In this document: piece after piece, positions 60,295-64,000 of the stretch
Layout of the letters: each line of letters opens with the position of its first letter
Numbering within the stretch: the first letter of the stretch is position 1
The notes under the pieces: generated by a model
Database searches by the model: none
The model's input: only the letters and a program-made list of their open reading frames with translations
What the model was told of the DNA's origin: nothing
Translations under genes and position numbers: made by a program
Assembly: GCA_964393185.1 (NCBI GenBank)
Contig: CAYMSO010000005.1
Span: forward strand, 55,552-119,551
Source: CAYMSO01 sp964393185
GTDB lineage: Bacteria; Patescibacteriota; Dojkabacteria; J137
DNA length: 64,000 nucleotides
Direction: 5' to 3'

Positions 60295-60974
60295 CTAAAG
60301 TTCTTATGATCATTAATTCGCATTAATGTATGGACCATCTCTTTACCAATTAATTACTTAATGGTATCTGACGTATGGCCTCTGAGGATTCTAAAAATTT
60401 CTTGGATTTTCCTTTATTCATAGTTTTAGCTATTTGTCTGATTGTTCTAAGCCCTGAATTTGTTAAATGCTTCTTCTGCTTAATAAGCAAAATACATTTT
60501 TTAAATTTCTTATAGTCAGACAACTTATCACTTTTAAGAGAATACTTATCAAAAAAAGGTATTATTGTAGAATCTAATTCTTTAACCGATCTTACACAGT
60601 AACGATATAGATTTTCTCTATGATTGTCGTGTCTTCGGTTAATAAAAAGATTCCCAATTTCAAAATACTCTTTTACAAGTTTCAAAGCAGAAACGCTTCT
60701 CTCTCCTTGAGTGATAACGAATTCTGGGAAAACCTGCCAGCCTGATTTCGTAGTATGATTTTTGAAGATAGATATGGAAAACGTTCCTTCTCCATCTACA
60801 AATCCTACTATCCACCAAGCAATTTCTAGCCTTTCCTGCCGATTTTCTGCACCTAAATCATTTTTACTTGAAATAGAACTTTCCATCTAAGGAAATATTC
60901 TACCATAGTAGACTAGGATCCAACAGACTTCCCGGCATATAGTCAGATTTTACTAAGGCAGCGTTTTACAATAC
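60295..60974 (-). other. Group I intron in 23S rRNA at E. coli position 1931
   Basis: The intron interrupts GGTCCTAAGGT / AGCGAA, the conserved stretch that also holds the I-CeuI site, after U1931. The 5' exon end CTAAGGT pairs exactly with GCCTTAG near the intron start to form P1, with the expected U-G at the splice site. The last intron base is G. P-like (TGCCGGGAA) and S-like (AAGAGATGGTCC) core elements are visible on either side of the endonuclease gene. Both splice sites are inferred from exon alignment by eye. Confidence 0.85.
60350..60886 (-). CDS. LAGLIDADG homing endonuclease in the 23S intron
   Basis: The 178-residue product has a single LAGLIDADG-type helix, W-W-I-V-G-F-V-D-G-E-G-T-F, so it would act as a homodimer on a near-palindromic site. 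A typical second-half pattern (L-K-S-D-K-L and K-K-H-L-T-N-S-G-L) follows. It sits inside the group I intron and would cut intron-less 23S genes near position 1931 to spread the intron. No frameshift is seen, so it may be active. Confidence 0.92.
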   Translation of the reverse strand: MESSISSKNDLGAENRQERLEIAWWIVGFVDGEGTFSISIFKNHTTKSGWQVFPEFVITQGERSVSALKLVKEYFEIGNLFINRRHDNHRENLYRYCVRSVKELDSTIIPFFDKYSLKSDKLSDYKKFKKCILLIKQKKHLTNSGLRTIRQIAKTMNKGKSKKFLESSEAIRQIPLSN

Positions 60975-63065
60975 ACCTTAGGACCGTCAGGGTTACAGCC
61001 GCCATTCACCAGTACTTAAGTTAAAAGCCTCTCCGATAAATCGGAGTCACTCTCTTCCGTGATATTCTGGCATTGGGCAGACGTCAGTATGTATACATCC
61101 ATTTGCATGTTTGCACATACCTGTGTTTTTGTTAAACAGTCGATTGAGCCTTTTCAGTGCCCCCTATATTGCTATAGGGACCCCTTCTTGCGAACTTACG
61201 GGGTTAATTTGCCGAGTTCCTTAACATGGGCTAACTCGTACACCTTGGTATACTCTACCATCTTACCTGTGTCGGTTTACGGTACGGTTATTTATAATTC
61301 TGGTTTAGAAGTTTTTCCAGCAAAAAGAATTATTAGAGTAATCCTACTCCGTAGAGTAGAACTCCCCATAACAGCTCAGGTTCACCCCGAAAATCGGGGA
61401 ACGAATGACCGGATTTACCTAATCATTCTACTTTACTGCTTAAACTCCGACTTATCGAAGCTCTAATTGCTCCTTTCTGGTCCCTCCTTCACTCATAGCG
61501 AATTATAAATAGTACAGGAATATTAACCTGTTGGCCATCACTTACGCTTTTCAGCCTCAGCTTAGGACCGACTAACCCGCAGATGACTAGCATAGCTGCG
61601 GAAACCTTAAGAATTCGGTGTCCCGGTTTTTCACCAAGATTTCGCTACTCATGTCTGCATCCTCACTTGTATACACTCCATCCAACTTCACAATTGAACT
61701 TCACTGCAGTATACAAAGCTCCCCTACCCTATCTTATGCGAAGCATAAGTAGATACGGCATCGGTACTATACTTGAGCCCCGATCATTATAGGCGCAGAA
61801 TCTCTCGACCAGTGAGCTGTTACGCACTCGTTAAAGGATGGCTGCCTCCAAGCAAACCTCCTGGCTGTCTTTGAAATTCCACCTCCTTTTCCACTTAGTA
61901 TAGATTTTGGGACCTTATCCGTTATTCTGGGATGTTTCCCTCTTGCCACATGGAGCTTATCCCCCATGGACTAACTCCCAGCAATCCGCTTATGGTATTC
62001 GTAGTTTGACAGAGTGAAGTAAGGACAAGTCCCCCTTCGACTCAATCAGTGCTCTACCTCCACAAGGTTCAAAAACTGGGGCCAACCCGAAAGTTGTTTC
62101 GGGGAGAGCCAGCTATTGCCGTGTTCGATTGGCGTGTTACCCCTAACCACAAGTCATCCGAAAGCTTTTCCCCGCTTAACGGTTCGGTCCTCCCCACGTA
62201 TCTCTACGTGGTTCAACCTGCTCATGGTTAGATCACACGGCTTCGGGTCTATTTTACAATACTTAACGCCTTTTAGGACTCGGTTTCCCTTCGGCTACGG
62301 ACCATAAGCCCTTAACCTTGCAATGCAAAATAACTCGCAGACTCATTCTTCAATAGGCACGCCGTCATTCCGATAAATCGGAACTCCGACTGCTTGTAGG
62401 CGTATAGTTTCAGGATCTATTTCACTCCCCTAACAGGGGTTCTTTTCACCTTCCCCTCACGGTACTGGTTCACTATCGGTCACAAGAAGTATTTAGCCTT
62501 TCCCAGTGGTTTGGGATAATTCCTACCAAGTTTCACTTAGTTGGTAGTACTCAGGATTGCAAATCAATAAGTCTTGAACATTTTTTATACACGACTATTA
62601 CGTTCTTTGGTCTAGCCTTCCAGCTAAGTTCTAATATATTCAAGATTTGTAACTTATTCCCAGAGTTTGTGGCCTCTGAATATCTGCATCCTATAACACC
62701 TTATTGCCCCTGCCAAAACAGTTGAAATTTAAATCAACCATAACCGAAGTCAAGGCATCATTAAATTTCGGGTTGAATAAGGTTTGGGCTTTTTCCTCTT
62801 CGCTCGCCGCTACTAAGGAAATTGCAATTCTGTTTCTTTTCTTCTGGCTACTAAGATGTTTCAGTTCGCCAGCTTGCTTCTGCTATGACTATGTATTCAT
62901 CATAGAGTATCCCGACAAGTCGGGATGGGTTTTCCCATTCGGAAATCTCCGGTTATAACGCTTTTTGACAGCTTACCGAAGCTTATCGCAGTCTAACACG
63001 TCCTTCATCAGCTTCTTGTACCAAGGCATCCACCATACGCCCTTTGTAGCTTTTTTTGGTTTAAA

Positions 63066-63116
63066 ACCTTTGACAAAAAGACCTTAAATGTCTTTTTAAT
63101 TATTTTCTATTCAGTT
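63066..63116 (-). other. 5' half of the 23S processing stem
   Basis: Segments 63066-63083 and 63099-63116 pair with 59321-59337 and 59240-59258 across the 23S gene. GTTCTTTAAAAACTGAATA just upstream resembles the boxA-like motif found before 23S in other bacteria. Confidence 0.65.
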
Positions 63117-63227
63117 TTTAAAGAACTTTTACTTTGTACAGTTAATACAAAGAAATCCAAAATACGAAATTTCAAAATCCCAAATTGGAACTTATTAACT
63201 CGAATTTCGAATTTCAAAGTACTAAAG

Positions 63228-63302
63228 TGGAGCCTGAGGGATTCGAACCCTCGACCTCCTCATTGCAAATGAGGCGCAATAAACCAGCTATGCTAAGGCC
63301 CC
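63228..63302 (-). tRNA. tRNA-Ala (anticodon TGC)
   Basis: Acceptor GGGGCCT/AGGCTCC, anticodon loop TTTGCAA (TGC), T arm GAGGG TTCGAAT CCCTC, discriminator A, CCA not encoded. It lies in the 16S-23S spacer. Confidence 0.94.
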
Positions 63303-63309
63303 TTAAGTA

Positions 63310-63386
63310 TGGTAGGCCAGCCTGGACTCGAACCAGGGACCTCACCCTTATCAGAGGTGCGCTCTAACCACCTGAGCTACTGGCCT
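63310..63386 (-). tRNA. tRNA-Ile (anticodon GAT)
   Basis: Acceptor AGGCCAG/CTGGCCT, anticodon stem CACCT/GGGTG with loop CTGATAA (GAT), T arm CCTGG TTCGAGT CCAGG, CCA encoded. It precedes tRNA-Ala, the usual spacer order. Confidence 0.95.
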
Positions 63387-63512
63387 GCAGGAGGCTTCGA
63401 GCATAGAGCTTGCTTAGTTCCAATAGCACAGCCCTAAAGCCTCAAATTAAATCCTAAAAAGTGATAAGGCTCAAATTACCTCATTAGCTAAGAATCGGGT
63501 TAAAGAATAATG

Positions 63513-63532
63513 ATCTAGTGTAAACACTAGAT
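63513..63532 (-). other. Hairpin just downstream of 16S rRNA
   Basis: ATCTAGTGT (63513-63521) and ACACTAGAT (63524-63532) form a 9-bp stem with a 2-base loop immediately after the 16S 3' end; probably a processing or folding element of the spacer. Confidence 0.5.
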
Positions 63533-63546
63533 TTTAATTATTCCGT

Positions 63547-64000
<454 letters not shown>

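Larger units (their letters stand above)
59340..63060 (-). rRNA. rrl: 23S ribosomal RNA, split by a group I intron
   Basis: The minus strand reads the 23S sequence from AAGGGCGTATGGTGGATGCC near 63040 to ACATTCAGCCGAGGTGTACT near 59380. The span is about 3.72 kb; removing the 680-base intron leaves about 3.04 kb. The extra length over E. coli is partly a hairpin expansion in domain I (62724-62769). Ends are estimated from the processing stems. The peptidyl transferase and GTPase-centre sequences look normal where checked. Confidence 0.92.

Noticed and set aside
59281..62958. Several plus-strand frames and one minus-strand frame (61767-61967) within 23S
   Set aside because: They overlap conserved rRNA sequence and have no protein-like features; only the intron endonuclease is real.
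63389..63393. CCTCC downstream of 16S as the real anti-Shine-Dalgarno
   Set aside because: It lies about 155 bases past helix 45, next to the tRNA-Ile 5' end, so it cannot be the 16S tail unless an unproven intron intervenes.

Overview
The window is AT-rich bacterial DNA with short intergenic gaps and a gene set typical of the Candidate Phyla Radiation (Patescibacteria). Pointers to that group are the compact housekeeping operons, a ribosomal protein block that runs rpsF-ssb-rpsR with no rplI beside it, a 23S rRNA gene split by a group I intron carrying a LAGLIDADG endonuclease, a split ComEC, and many small proteins with no recognisable family. I cannot place it at phylum level from this window alone. 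TGA is used as a normal stop (for example at 29431, 37874 and 39130), so the recoded-UGA lineages are unlikely.

Layout. 1-26.8 kb is almost all minus strand: a partial membrane protein, the ruvC-ruvA-ruvB/yebC cluster, an LCP-like protein, tRNA-Leu, dnaB, a plus-strand rpmE-prfA-Nudix operon, ctpA, rpsF-ssb-rpsR, dnaX-ybaB-recR, rpsU, tsf/frr/rseP, rpsB, three unknown genes, a Nudix hydrolase, topA and dprA. A 545-bp gene-free gap leads to three tRNAs. 27.8-35.4 kb is plus strand: rpmB, rlmB, comEA, split comEC, rpmG, tRNA-Trp, secE-nusG-rplK-rplA, an L10-leader attenuator, rplJ-rplL. 35.5-40.9 kb is an accessory locus of five genes built from amide-ligase parts: a 7TM protein, an ATP-grasp/retropepsin-like fusion, a Mur-ligase-like enzyme, and two convergent RimK-type ATP-grasp paralogues. 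41-44.3 kb holds a thymidylate-kinase-like gene, two tandem nucleoside diphosphate kinases and two unknown genes. 44.3-55.8 kb is minus strand: NlpC/P60 protein, GT-A-like protein, tRNA-Arg, vapBC-type pair, LysM-M23 peptidase, rho with a long repeat-bearing leader, clpC and rpsA. 56.2-58.8 kb is a glycosyltransferase cassette. 59-64 kb is an rRNA operon on the minus strand (16S, tRNA-Ile, tRNA-Ala, intron-split 23S, 5S, terminator).

The most striking observations concern translation start and gene expression. The 16S 3' end reads GGAUUUUUCCUAACGG where almost all bacteria have GGAUCACCUCC, so the anti-Shine-Dalgarno core is missing. In agreement, most start codons follow A/T-rich leaders with no Shine-Dalgarno motif, and at least seven genes have a TATAAT-like -10 box only 5-7 bases before the ATG, as expected for leaderless mRNAs. 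Second, the amide-ligase locus combines families that elsewhere make peptide tags or polymers and has its own structured 5' leader. Third, the rho gene has a consensus-like promoter and a leader of about 380 bases with two 66-base structured repeats that show a compensatory base change.

All functional calls come from reading motifs by eye; no database search was run.
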